Positions 1 through 8,511 of a stretch of 30,290 bases of DNA are shown in pieces; positions within the stretch are counted from its first letter, which is position 1; every line of letters begins with the position of its first letter. Origin of the DNA: SGZJ01 sp949372955 (lineage in GTDB: Bacteria; Bacteroidota; Bacteroidia; Flavobacteriales; Flavobacteriaceae); NCBI GenBank assembly GCA_949372955.1, contig CASIAX010000006.1:1-30290 (forward strand). The letters run 5' to 3'. The translations under genes were made by a program, and so were the position numbers. A model generated the notes under the pieces. That model saw nothing but the letters and a program-made list of their open reading frames with translations, did no database searches and was not told the DNA's origin.

Positions 1-1680
1 AAATAGTTACAGAAACAGGAACAGTTACCGGCGGTGTATATCCTACACCTTATACGGTAGAATACACAACACCAGACTGTACTACAATAGGAGAGATTAC
101 TTTTACAACTTTAGATGGAGATGATAACTTCTTTTGAAATGACCCCTACATGTGATGGAGCAGTAGTGATACTACAACCTTGGCTACGCCAGGTGGAACC
201 TTTGCTTTTGCTGATCCACAGCCAACCGATGGGGCAGTTATCGAAGATTCAACAACAGGTGACGTCACTGGCGGTATATATTCTACATCCTACACGATTG
301 AATACACAACACCAGACTGTACAACTACAGGAGAGATTACTTTTACTGTTTTAGATGGAGATGATTCTTCTTTTGAAATGACCCCTACATGTGATGGAGC
401 AGTAGTAGATACTACAACCTTGGCTACGCCAGGTGGAACCTTTGCTTTTGCTGATCCACAGCCAACCGATGGTGCAGTTATAGATTCAACAACAGGTGAA
501 GTTACTGGCGGTATATATTCTACATCCTACACGATTGAATACACAACACCAGACTGTACAACCACAGGAGAGTTTACATTTACAACTTTAGATGGAGATG
601 ATTCTTCTTTTGAAATGACCCCTACATGTGATGGAGCAGTAGTAGATACTACAACCTTGGCTACGCCAGGTGGAACCTTTGCTTTTGCTGATCCACAGCC
701 AACCGATGGTGCAGTTATGAAGATTCAACAACAGGTGACGTCACTGGCGGTATATATTCTACATCCTACACGATTGAATACACAACACCAGACTGTACAA
801 CTACAGGAGAGATTACTTTTACTGTTTTAGATGGAGATGATTCTTCTTTTGAAATGACCCCTACATGTGATGGAGCAGTAGTAGATACTACAACCTTGGC
901 TACGCCAGGTGGAACCTTTGCTTTTGCTGATCCACAGCCAACCGATGGTGCAGTTATAGATTCAACAACAGGTGAAGTTACTGGCGGTATATATTCTACA
1001 TCCTACACAGTAGAATACACAACACCAGACTGTACAACCACAGGAGAGTTTACATTTACAACTTTAGATGGAGATGATTCTTCTTTTGAAATGACCCCTA
1101 CATGTGATGGAGCAGTAGTAGATACTACAACCTTGGCTACGCCAGGTGGAACCTTTGCTTTTGCTGATCCACAGCCAACCGATGGGGCAGTTATCAGATT
1201 CAACAACAGGTGAAGTTACTGGCGGTATATATTCTACATCCTACACGATTGAATACACAACACCAGACTGTACAACTACAGGAGAGATTACTTTTACTGT
1301 TTTAGATGGAGATGATTCTTCTTTTGAAATGACCCCTACATGTGATGGAGCAGTAGTAGATACTACAACCTTGGCTACGCCAGGTGGAACCTTTGCTTTT
1401 GCTGATCCACAGCCAACCGATGGTGCAGTTATCGATTCAACAACAGGTGAAGTTACTGGCGGTATATATTCTACATCCTACACGATTGAATACACAACAC
1501 CAGACTGTACAACCACAGGAGAGTTTACATTTACAACTTTAGATGGAGATGATTCTTCTTTTGAAATGACCCCTACATGTGATGGAGCAGTTGTTACAAC
1601 CTTGGCTACGCCAGGTGGAACCTTTGCTTTTGCTGATCCACAGCCAATCGATGGACCATTTATAAACTCAATAACGGGTG
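1..1680 (+). repeat. Tandem array of ~237-bp coding repeats with A/B alternation
   Basis: The word cttttgaaatgacccctaca recurs at 131, 370, 607, 846, 1083, 1321 and 1558, giving spacings of 239, 237, 239, 237, 238 and 237 bp. Units alternate. The units starting at 131, 607 and 1083 encode GEITFTVLD, and the first two also carry EDSTTGDV. The units starting at 370, 846 and 1321 encode GEFTFTTLD with DSTTGEV. The higher-order period is therefore about 475 bp. The last copy (1558 on) lacks six bases and diverges after 1650, and the first copy (1-130) is also diverged, so the array has degenerate edges and a homogenised core. All length anomalies fall in the A-type units. The array is protein-coding and has no spacers, so it is not CRISPR. 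Confidence 0.95.
3..1213 (+). pseudogene. Frame-broken upstream part of the same repeat protein gene
   Basis: The same 79-aa repeat continues upstream to the window edge, but the frame changes four times. Frame 3 is open from 3 to a TGA at about 133. A one-base insertion near 126-131 moves coding to frame 1, a one-base loss near 167 returns it to frame 3, a net +2 near 718 moves it to frame 2, and a net +1 near 1195 returns it to frame 3. From there it is open to 5453. The shifts sum to three bases, so the protein resumes exactly in register. The encoded repeats stay near-identical on both sides of every shift, so this is one gene rather than several. Either these are assembly errors in a hard repeat array or the gene is inactivated. 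The true start lies left of the window. Confidence 0.75.
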
Positions 1681-4600
1681 AGGTTACTGGTGCTGATTAT
1701 GGATTTAACTTTTCTGTTACTTATAATTTAAATGTTATTTGCGAGACCACTTCATCTTTTAACGTTACATCTGCTGTATTGCCTGTTATTGCTGATCCTA
1801 CTCCTTTTGAAGTATGCGATGACAATATTGCTAATGGCTTAACAGAAATGGATTTAAATATAAAAAATTCTGAAATTACCATTGGTAATAATAATTATTC
1901 AGTTACTTATTACCTTACATCTGTTGAAGCCGAAATTGGAGAAAATCCTTTACCTATCCCTTATACTAACATATCTAACCCTCAAACTATTCACATTAGA
2001 GTTGCAGATATTACTTATGGATGTTTTGTTACAACGTCGATGGATCTTAGTGTTGAGTCGGCCCCTGCTGCCACTATACCTTCTAACTTAGAATTCTGTG
2101 ATGCCGATGCCGATGGTTTTGGAGTATTCACTCTAACCGATGCTGATGCTGAGATAATAACTGACCAAACAGGTTTAGTTGTCACTTACCACGAGACTCT
2201 ATCGGATGCGGAGAATAATCTTTTCCCTATCGTTGGAGAGTACAATAACATTGTTGCCTATCAGCAAACCATTTATGTACGCGTAGAAAGTGCAACGATC
2301 ACCACTGCTTGTGCTACTTACCTAGAGCTTATCCTTGTAGTTTATGATGTTCCACAGATAGAGACTAATCCGACTCCTTTAGAGGTTTGTGATAATGACA
2401 CGGATGGTTTTGCATTATTTGATTTAAGCCTTGCTAATCAAGAGATATTAAATGGATTGGATCCAGATGATTTTGAGATAAGCTATTACGAGACACTAGA
2501 TAATGCTGAACTAGAAACTAATCCAATCACCACTCCTTTAGCCTATACCAACGTAGCTCCTTTTACACAACAGGTATATGTACGTGTAGAGAATATAGAT
2601 ACACAGTGCTACAACACCACTGCTTTAACGCTTATTGTAAACGAACTTCCTGTACTTATACAGCCAGATCCATTAGAGCTTTGTGATGATAACAACACAG
2701 GAGATGAAGTAGAAGAATTTACTTTAGAGGATAGTATTGGTCAGGTATTAAACGGACAGACGGGAATAGACATTACTTTTCACCAGACTCAAGAGGATGC
2801 AGATAATGCAGAGAGTCCAATCTTTAGTCCGTACACCAACATTGTTAATGCACAGACCATTTATATTCGTGCAGAGAACAACATTACTGGTTGTTTTAAC
2901 ACAATCACTCTAGATTTAAGAGTTAATCCATTACCTAGTCCAGTCGAGGTGGAACCTTTAGAGGCTTGTGATGTAGATGCGGATGGATTTGCTAGTTTTG
3001 ATTTAGAGAGTGTATCAGAAGATATTATTAATGGAGAGCTGGATATCTTTGTTACTTACTATGAGACCTTATCCGATGCAGAGAATGCGCTGAATGCTTT
3101 AGATAGTCTTTATGATAATATAGTTCCTAATAACCAGACTCTTTTTGTTCGAGCTGAGAACAGTATAACTGGATGCTTTAGTATTGTAAATCTAGAGCTT
3201 GTAACGCTTCCTTCTCCACAGCTGCCTATTGTTATTGATGATATTATTATATGTGATGAAGATTTAAATGGATTCTTCCAGTTTGATTTAACACAAAATA
3301 GTAGTCTTATACTAGCAGATCAGATAGATTCTGAGTTTAATCTTACCTATCACCTATCTCAAGAAGATGCTGATACAGGAGATAATCCTATTGTAAATCC
3401 ACAGACTTATAATAACCTGTCTAATCCACAGACTATTTATGTTCGATTGGAGAGTATAGAGAACCTATGTGTCTCTACCGGACAGTTTGATCTTATTGTA
3501 TCGCTTCCTCCAGATATCATACAACCATTACCACTAGAGGTATGTGATGATCTTGTAGCTGACCAGATGACAGAGTTTGACTTAAGGGTTAAAGATGAAG
3601 AGATTACCGGTGGTAATCCTTGGATTGTAGCATACTATGAAACAGAACAAGATGCACTAGAAGGAACTAATGTTATTGTAGATCCAGAGGCCTATACCAA
3701 TACTGCTGTAGGTAGTAATGCATTAAACCCGCAGACTTTATTTGTTAGAGTTACCGATCCATCGACCACATGCTATTCTTTTGTTACCCTTACAATAAGA
3801 GTACTTCCTAACCCTACACCAAGTATTGATCCACCCAAAATAGAGCTATGTGATTATAATAACCCAGGAGATGGGCTTGAGGTATTTGATATTACGGTAA
3901 ACGAAGCTTATATCATTAACGGAGAAGAAGGTGTAAGTGTTAGTTACCACGAGAAACTAGAAGATGCTGAAAATAGAACTGATGCAATTGTAAATACTAC
4001 AGCATATACCAACATAACAGCTGGTCAACAAATTATTTACGTAAGAGTAAGTAACGACGATACAGCATGTTATACGATTGTAACCTTTTATCTAGTGGTT
4101 AATCCACTGCCAGATGTATCTGCTGCAGATCAGTATATTGCTTGTGAGATTAACACTGATGGAGAATATGACTTTGATTTAGATACGGTAAGCGCATCGA
4201 TATTAGGAACACAAGATCCGTTGAACTTTACAGTTAATTATTACCAGACTCTAGAAGATGCAGAAAATGCAGAAGGAGCTTTAATTAGTCTTTATACCAA
4301 CGATACTAATCCTCAAGAGTTGTTTGTAAATATTATCAATAATGCTACAGGATGCTTTATTACAGCACAAAGTATTGTATTAGAAGTACAAGAGGCTGCA
4401 CAGGCAAATAGTGACTTAGATCCTATTAACTATATACTATGTGATAACCTTGGCGATAATGATGGCTTGGCTACATTTACTTTAAGTTCTCAAGACGAAG
4501 AACTATTAGATGGACAAGATCCTGTAAACTTTACTGTCAGTTATTATCTCACCCTGGAAGATGCGGAAGCTGGTACAACCCCACTAGCAAACTCTTATGT

Positions 4601-5453
4601 AAACACAAGTAGTCCTCAGATTATTTATGCTAGAGTAGATAACGATACTACTGCAGATGCGCAGTGTTATGCAATTGCAGACTTAACATTAATAGTAAAT
4701 TTACTTCCAGAATTTACCCTTGAAGATATTTATCTAGGATGTGTTAATGTAAATGGATCTGAACTCTTAGATATAGTGGTAATGGATATAGGATTAGACC
4801 CTGCCTTTTATAGCTTTGAATGGTTCGATCCAACAGGAACTTTAGTTGGTACAGAGGTAACCTATACTCCTTTAGTTGGTGGAACATTTACGGCCATTGC
4901 TACTAACCTAGATACTGGATGTGAAAACTCTGTTACTACTTTAGTAGATCCTAGTTCACCACCTGAAGTAAGCGCTGTAGTTACTACAGAGTTCTTTGCC
5001 GATATGCATACAATACAAGCCTTTGCAACAGGGGAAGGCATCTATGAGTTTAGCTTAGACGATGGGCCATGGCAAGATAACGGACTCTTTGAGGACGTAA
5101 CTCCTGGATTCCACAACGTTACCGCTAGAGACGTAAATGGTTGTGGTACAGCTACTACACAGGTACTGGTTATTGATTATCCACACTTCTTTACCCCTAA
5201 TGGAGATGGGTACAACGACACATGGAATGTAGAAGGAATAGAAACTAGACCACTATCCAAGATATATATCTATGATAGGTACGGGAAGATGATAAAACAA
5301 CTTACACCTGGTGGTGAAGGTTGGGATGGAAGATTAAACGGAAGAAACTTGCCTGCTACCGATTACTGGTTTACTGTTAGACTCGATGTTGTCTTCGGAG
5401 ATGATGAATCCCTAATTAAAGAATTTACAGGACACTTTAGTCTCAAAAGATAA
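1146..5453 (+). CDS. Giant repeat surface protein with T9SS type B C-terminal sorting domain (C-terminal part, intact frame)
   Basis: This is the uninterrupted 3' portion of a very large secreted protein. The true reading frame is entered near 1196; codons 1146-1195 are out of frame with the repeats, so the nominal start is not a real one. In order it holds about two copies of a 79-aa repeat (key words TPTCDGA, GGTFAFADPQP, VTGGIYSTSY), a transitional copy ending near 1790, ten diverged ~95-aa repeats (CDxDxDGF, then TYYETLxDAEN, then QTIYVRVEN, then TGCF), and two PKD/Ig-like segments at about 4710-5178. The last ~90 residues (YPHFFTPNGDGYNDTW through WDGRLNGRNLPATDYWF to FSLKR) match the CHU_C/gliding-motility-associated C-terminal domain, the type B T9SS signal. 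By family knowledge it is exported by T9SS and probably acts as an adhesin or surface filament; the ligand is unknown. It is more G+C-rich than neighbouring genes. Confidence 0.88.
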   Translation: MEPLLLLIHSQPMGQLSDSTTGEVTGGIYSTSYTIEYTTPDCTTTGEITFTVLDGDDSSFEMTPTCDGAVVDTTTLATPGGTFAFADPQPTDGAVIDSTTGEVTGGIYSTSYTIEYTTPDCTTTGEFTFTTLDGDDSSFEMTPTCDGAVVTTLATPGGTFAFADPQPIDGPFINSITGEVTGADYGFNFSVTYNLNVICETTSSFNVTSAVLPVIADPTPFEVCDDNIANGLTEMDLNIKNSEITIGNNNYSVTYYLTSVEAEIGENPLPIPYTNISNPQTIHIRVADITYGCFVTTSMDLSVESAPAATIPSNLEFCDADADGFGVFTLTDADAEIITDQTGLVVTYHETLSDAENNLFPIVGEYNNIVAYQQTIYVRVESATITTACATYLELILVVYDVPQIETNPTPLEVCDNDTDGFALFDLSLANQEILNGLDPDDFEISYYETLDNAELETNPITTPLAYTNVAPFTQQVYVRVENIDTQCYNTTALTLIVNELPVLIQPDPLELCDDNNTGDEVEEFTLEDSIGQVLNGQTGIDITFHQTQEDADNAESPIFSPYTNIVNAQTIYIRAENNITGCFNTITLDLRVNPLPSPVEVEPLEACDVDADGFASFDLESVSEDIINGELDIFVTYYETLSDAENALNALDSLYDNIVPNNQTLFVRAENSITGCFSIVNLELVTLPSPQLPIVIDDIIICDEDLNGFFQFDLTQNSSLILADQIDSEFNLTYHLSQEDADTGDNPIVNPQTYNNLSNPQTIYVRLESIENLCVSTGQFDLIVSLPPDIIQPLPLEVCDDLVADQMTEFDLRVKDEEITGGNPWIVAYYETEQDALEGTNVIVDPEAYTNTAVGSNALNPQTLFVRVTDPSTTCYSFVTLTIRVLPNPTPSIDPPKIELCDYNNPGDGLEVFDITVNEAYIINGEEGVSVSYHEKLEDAENRTDAIVNTTAYTNITAGQQIIYVRVSNDDTACYTIVTFYLVVNPLPDVSAADQYIACEINTDGEYDFDLDTVSASILGTQDPLNFTVNYYQTLEDAENAEGALISLYTNDTNPQELFVNIINNATGCFITAQSIVLEVQEAAQANSDLDPINYILCDNLGDNDGLATFTLSSQDEELLDGQDPVNFTVSYYLTLEDAEAGTTPLANSYVNTSSPQIIYARVDNDTTADAQCYAIADLTLIVNLLPEFTLEDIYLGCVNVNGSELLDIVVMDIGLDPAFYSFEWFDPTGTLVGTEVTYTPLVGGTFTAIATNLDTGCENSVTTLVDPSSPPEVSAVVTTEFFADMHTIQAFATGEGIYEFSLDDGPWQDNGLFEDVTPGFHNVTARDVNGCGTATTQVLVIDYPHFFTPNGDGYNDTWNVEGIETRPLSKIYIYDRYGKMIKQLTPGGEGWDGRLNGRNLPATDYWFTVRLDVVFGDDESLIKEFTGHFSLKR
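1788..4709 (+). repeat. Ten diverged ~95-aa protein repeats with Asp-rich CDxDxDGF loops
   Basis: Within the large surface protein, ten consecutive segments of about 93-103 residues share one layout: PxPLEVCDxxxDG, then FDL, then ILNG or similar, then VTYYETLEDAEN, then YTNxxNPQTIYVRVEN, then TGCFxxxxLxLxVNPLP. Each copy keeps two cysteines (in the CD and the TGCF/TACY words), which could pair within a repeat after export. Unlike the upstream 79-aa units they are well diverged at DNA level, so this block is older. Several copies (CDADADGF, CDNDTDGF, CDVDADGF) resemble Asp-rich calcium-binding loops; calcium binding is an inference. Confidence 0.85.
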
Positions 5454-5497
5454 ATAACTTTAAACGGTAATATTTGTGATTACTTACATAAGTAGTA

Positions 5498-6097
5498 ATG
5501 AAAAACACATATCGTACAATTGATGTAAAGTCTGAATGCTTGCTAAAAGAAAAACAAAGTAAGTTTTATGGCTATGCATTTCCTATTTCAGATATTGAAT
5601 CTGTAAAATCTAGTATCGACTCTTTAAAAAAAATGCACCACAGTGCTAGACATTTTTGTTATGCTTATCAAATTGGAGTACAAGATTTAGTATTTCGGGT
5701 AAATGACGATGGAGAACCCCGCAATAGTGCTGGCACACCTATATACGGACAAATACAATCTTTCGAATTAACTAATATTTTAATTGTAGTCGTTAGATAT
5801 TTTGGAGGAACCAAACTAGGTATAGGTGGATTAGTCTCGGCATATAAGGAGTGTGCAAAACTAACTATTGAATCCAATACAATTATAATAAAAGAGATAA
5901 CTATTAAAGTCCAGATTAAATTTGATTACTTGTTAATGAATAAGGTAATGAGAGTGATTAAAGAAAATAATCTTAAGATTTTAAATCAACAAATGGACAC
6001 AAGCTGTGTGTTTGAGTTACTTACAACTAAGCAAAATAACGATATTGTTTGTGATCAATTTAATAGACATTTAGGTATTGTGATATCAATAAAGTAA
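5498..6097 (+). CDS. YigZ family protein (IMPACT N-terminal-like domain)
   Basis: This 199-aa protein matches the YigZ/UPF0029-IMPACT family along its length. The N-terminal half carries the family core, with HSARHFCYAYQIG near residue 47, then VNDDGEPRNSAGTPIYGQI, then VVRYFGGTKLGIGGLVSAY. The C-terminal ~70 residues fit the small second domain of YigZ. The family is thought to act near translation and the ribosome (eukaryotic IMPACT regulates Gcn2), but the bacterial function is not established. It starts 44 bp after the large surface protein gene and converges on the Kazal lipoprotein gene. A hairpin at 6108-6138 separates the two. Confidence 0.9.
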   Translation: MKNTYRTIDVKSECLLKEKQSKFYGYAFPISDIESVKSSIDSLKKMHHSARHFCYAYQIGVQDLVFRVNDDGEPRNSAGTPIYGQIQSFELTNILIVVVRYFGGTKLGIGGLVSAYKECAKLTIESNTIIIKEITIKVQIKFDYLLMNKVMRVIKENNLKILNQQMDTSCVFELLTTKQNNDIVCDQFNRHLGIVISIK

Positions 6098-6107
6098 TAG
6101 TTGTAGC

Positions 6108-6138
6108 AACTGTGAATTTAGTAAACTAATTCACAGTT
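6108..6138. terminator. Hairpin between convergent genes
   Basis: An 11-bp perfect inverted repeat (AACTGTGAATT with AATTCACAGTT) encloses a 9-nt loop, midway between the ends of the convergent yigZ-like and Kazal lipoprotein genes. It overlaps the Kazal stop codon by two bases. There is no T-tract on either strand, so it may be a bidirectional transcript-end stabiliser or a Rho-associated end rather than a classical intrinsic terminator. Confidence 0.5.
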
Positions 6139-6349
6139 AATTACATGGGCCTTCATCCCATAAAAGAATCCCATTGTTAGAGGCTTTACAAGAGTTTGAG
6201 TATGTAATATCATCACATCCACAGACAGGCATGTACTCTTCAGTACAAGGATTTTGATTAACTAATAATTCATCATAACATGTAGGATTGTCGTTTTCGT
6301 CAGAACAGCTGAAAGCGATAAGTATAAATAAAGTAAATATCTTTTTCAT
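6137..6349 (-). CDS. Small lipoprotein with a Kazal-type protease-inhibitor domain
   Basis: This is a 70-aa protein. Residues 1-14 form a signal peptide ending in a somewhat loose lipobox (AFSC, Cys15). The remainder matches the Kazal fold: Cys24, Cys35, Cys43, Cys45, Cys54 and Cys69, with the hallmark words YMPVCGCDDITYSNSC and a final GPC. Kazal domains inhibit serine proteases by inserting a reactive loop, here the residues after Cys35 (TEEYMP). In bacteria such proteins are usually surface-exposed, and the target protease is unknown. It lies 14 bp downstream of the FadL-like gene on the same strand, so it is probably the last gene of that operon. The acidic stretch SDENDN after the lipidated Cys may help place it in the outer membrane or on the cell surface. 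Confidence 0.85.
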   Translation of the reverse strand: MKKIFTLFILIAFSCSDENDNPTCYDELLVNQNPCTEEYMPVCGCDDITYSNSCKASNNGILLWDEGPCN

Positions 6350-6363
6350 AGATATATTATTTA

Positions 6364-7947
6364 TTACAAGATGGAAACAACGGTCAGTTTAATAATTGAA
6401 TTAGTAGTATCTAAATTAATATTCCCTAAAGAGCCAGCATCATACATCTGATGTGTATTTTTAAGGTTGAACTTTTCAAAGGAAAGATCAATTCTACTAT
6501 TATTTATTTTATATCCTAATCCAAAAGAAAATCCAGTTAAATCATGGCTAGAAAGTCCTCTTGGATTTTCTTCAAATTTATAACCAGCTCTGTATGACAT
6601 TCTATTTTGAAGTATCTCAGCCCCAATTCTATAACTTATAGTTTTATTTAATGAGTTAGAAATTAAATTATTCTGTTCAATAAAATAGGGTTCGTTAGTT
6701 GGTTTAAATTTAATAGAGCTATAGTCTTTAACAGAGTAATCAAAACTTATAAGACCTATTTTTTTAAATACCAGTGCTCCACTACCAGTAATTTTTGAAG
6801 GTGTTTGTAATTTATAATCTTCAAAAATATTAATCACATTAGGATTTAAAACTTGTTCAATTCCAACTACAGTATCAAATTCACTTATTTCACTTCTTGA
6901 AGTAGCTAGATATTGAGAAGTTTCTTCGGTGATTGTATACCATGTAGGTGAATCGTAAGATATACCTAGTCTTAATAAATCATTTACTTTAGCAATAGCA
7001 CCAATTTGTACGGAGAAACCTTCTCCTATGACAGATAAATTGTTTTCAAAATTAATTTCATCAATTGATAATCCAAGTGCAGGTAAATCACCTGTAGCTG
7101 TTGTTTCTTGTAGATACGTAGCTTGGTCATAATCAATGAAATGGCTATTTAAGTTCATGCCAAAATAAAGATTGTCCAAATATTGAAATGCAATATTTGC
7201 ACTTAGTTTGCCATTGTAGCCTCTAGACTTAAAATAATAATCCTGATAATAGCCTAAGCTATTTGTATTATTTACGTTAGAGTAATATGAGGAATTATTT
7301 GGATTATCTATTTCCTCGGGATCAATAATAAATGACTCATATCCTAAAAAGGCTTGTTGGTTTGCATAACCATATGAACTACCTATTTCGCTATAAGCTT
7401 GTGTTATTGTTTCTCCATCAAAAGCAGATATTTGATCAAAAGCTAATCCATTTGCATATGATAAAAAGTAACTATCTATACCATTGGAGTTTATCCCAGA
7501 AGTCTGAAACTCATTAAAGTTGTTGTTAGTCTGTTCATAATTCAAACTAATAGCTATTTTTCGCCATTTTGATTTTTCTTCAATATTATTAAAAACAAGT
7601 ACTGCCCCAATCTGGTTAAGATTGAGATTGCTTTTTTTGGATATATTAGACTGCATTACGCTATTTAGAGAGTTGTTTTGTAAATCACTATCATTTGTAA
7701 TTGAATTATTTGAAAATGAGAGTGAAACTACCCCCTTGTTATAAATGGCTGAACCAGCAGGGTTAATACTTATTGCTGATAGTTCTCCACCAAGCGCACC
7801 GAATGCTCCCGACATTGCAGAAAACCTTGCAGAACCTTCTACATTATCAGATGAGTATCTGAGTGCATCATTTATATTTTGAGAAACAATTTGTCCAACT
7901 CCAAAAATAAATATTAGAGAGATAATAATTTTATTCATTTTTTTCAA
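6364..7947 (-). CDS. OmpP1/FadL/TodX-family outer-membrane protein
   Basis: This 527-aa protein has an N-terminal signal peptide (about residues 1-22, ending near VSQN). It is followed by the conserved start of Bacteroidetes OmpP1/FadL-type porins: DALRYSSDNVEGSARFSAMSGAFGALGGELSAI, then INPAGSAIYN. The rest alternates short amphipathic stretches as in a beta-barrel, with RAGYKFEENPRGLSSHDLTG near the C-terminus. FadL-type barrels move hydrophobic molecules such as long-chain fatty acids across the outer membrane. Relatives are often labelled hemin receptors, a label the sequence does not support directly. It lies 8 bp downstream of the restored stop of the Gly/Tyr-rich lipoprotein gene and 14 bp upstream of the Kazal gene, so the three look like one operon. 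A second ATG lies three codons in. Confidence 0.87.
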   Translation of the reverse strand: MKKMNKIIISLIFIFGVGQIVSQNINDALRYSSDNVEGSARFSAMSGAFGALGGELSAISINPAGSAIYNKGVVSLSFSNNSITNDSDLQNNSLNSVMQSNISKKSNLNLNQIGAVLVFNNIEEKSKWRKIAISLNYEQTNNNFNEFQTSGINSNGIDSYFLSYANGLAFDQISAFDGETITQAYSEIGSSYGYANQQAFLGYESFIIDPEEIDNPNNSSYYSNVNNTNSLGYYQDYYFKSRGYNGKLSANIAFQYLDNLYFGMNLNSHFIDYDQATYLQETTATGDLPALGLSIDEINFENNLSVIGEGFSVQIGAIAKVNDLLRLGISYDSPTWYTITEETSQYLATSRSEISEFDTVVGIEQVLNPNVINIFEDYKLQTPSKITGSGALVFKKIGLISFDYSVKDYSSIKFKPTNEPYFIEQNNLISNSLNKTISYRIGAEILQNRMSYRAGYKFEENPRGLSSHDLTGFSFGLGYKINNSRIDLSFEKFNLKNTHQMYDAGSLGNINLDTTNSIIKLTVVSIL

Positions 7948-8050
7948 TTATTTTATTAGTTACCTCCGATTTTCCCTCCTCTTGATGAACTGGAAGAACT
8001 CGAATTTCCACCCCTTGATGGGCTTGATGAGTTCATGCTAGGTCTAGAGT

Positions 8051-8147
8051 TATAGCTAGGCTTAGAATTGTTTATGGGTTTAGAGTTATTATAGCTAGGC
8101 TTAGAATTGTTTATGGGTTTAGAGTTATTATAGCTAGGCTTAGAATT
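8051..8147 (-). repeat. 39-bp tandem repeat (13-aa NSKP/SYN units)
   Basis: Three copies of a 39-bp unit start at 8051, 8090 and 8129; the third is partial. Read on the minus strand in the shifted frame, they encode 13-residue units made of NNSKPSY and NNSKPI. The period is a multiple of three and the encoded repeat is sensible only in that frame. This is independent evidence that the 7956-8213 stretch is coding. Confidence 0.85.
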
Positions 8148-8453
8148 ATTATTTGAATTTGCAGGTCTCCATTTACTAGGTTTAGCATTTGAAGGTCTAG
8201 CACTACTAGAGCTTAGTTGTAATTAGGTTTAGTGGCTAAGGTTTGGTTTAGCTTCTCAACTCTTGAAGTTCTATCTCTTAAACTTGAGTTTATCATATTA
8301 TCACTAATTCTTGATTGACCAGTGTAATTGTTTTTTGAAACTCGACTACTAAAACTTGAAGATCTACTACCTAAACTTGTAGAACCTCTTCTGCCTGACA
8401 CATAAGCTACGTTAGTATTTCTGTAAAAGCTACTGGATTGAAAAAATCCAAGA

Positions 8454-8511
8454 CCATATCCGTATCCACCATATCCGTATCCACCATATCCGTATCCACC
8501 ATATCCGTATC
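8454..8511 (-). repeat. 15-bp tandem repeat encoding YGYGG
   Basis: About four head-to-tail copies of a 15-bp unit (atatccgtatccacc on the plus strand) encode repeated YGYGG on the minus strand in the middle of the lipoprotein gene. Such short in-frame repeats can change copy number by slippage without breaking the frame. Confidence 0.85.

Noticed and set aside
1003..1206. Minus-strand open frame inside the repeats
   Set aside because: It is a shadow of the repeat coding frame; it has no start context or family resemblance.
1..1680. Regular ~237-bp repeats considered as a CRISPR or satellite array
   Set aside because: The units are head to tail without spacers, are multiples of three in the regular copies, and encode a continuous protein repeat.
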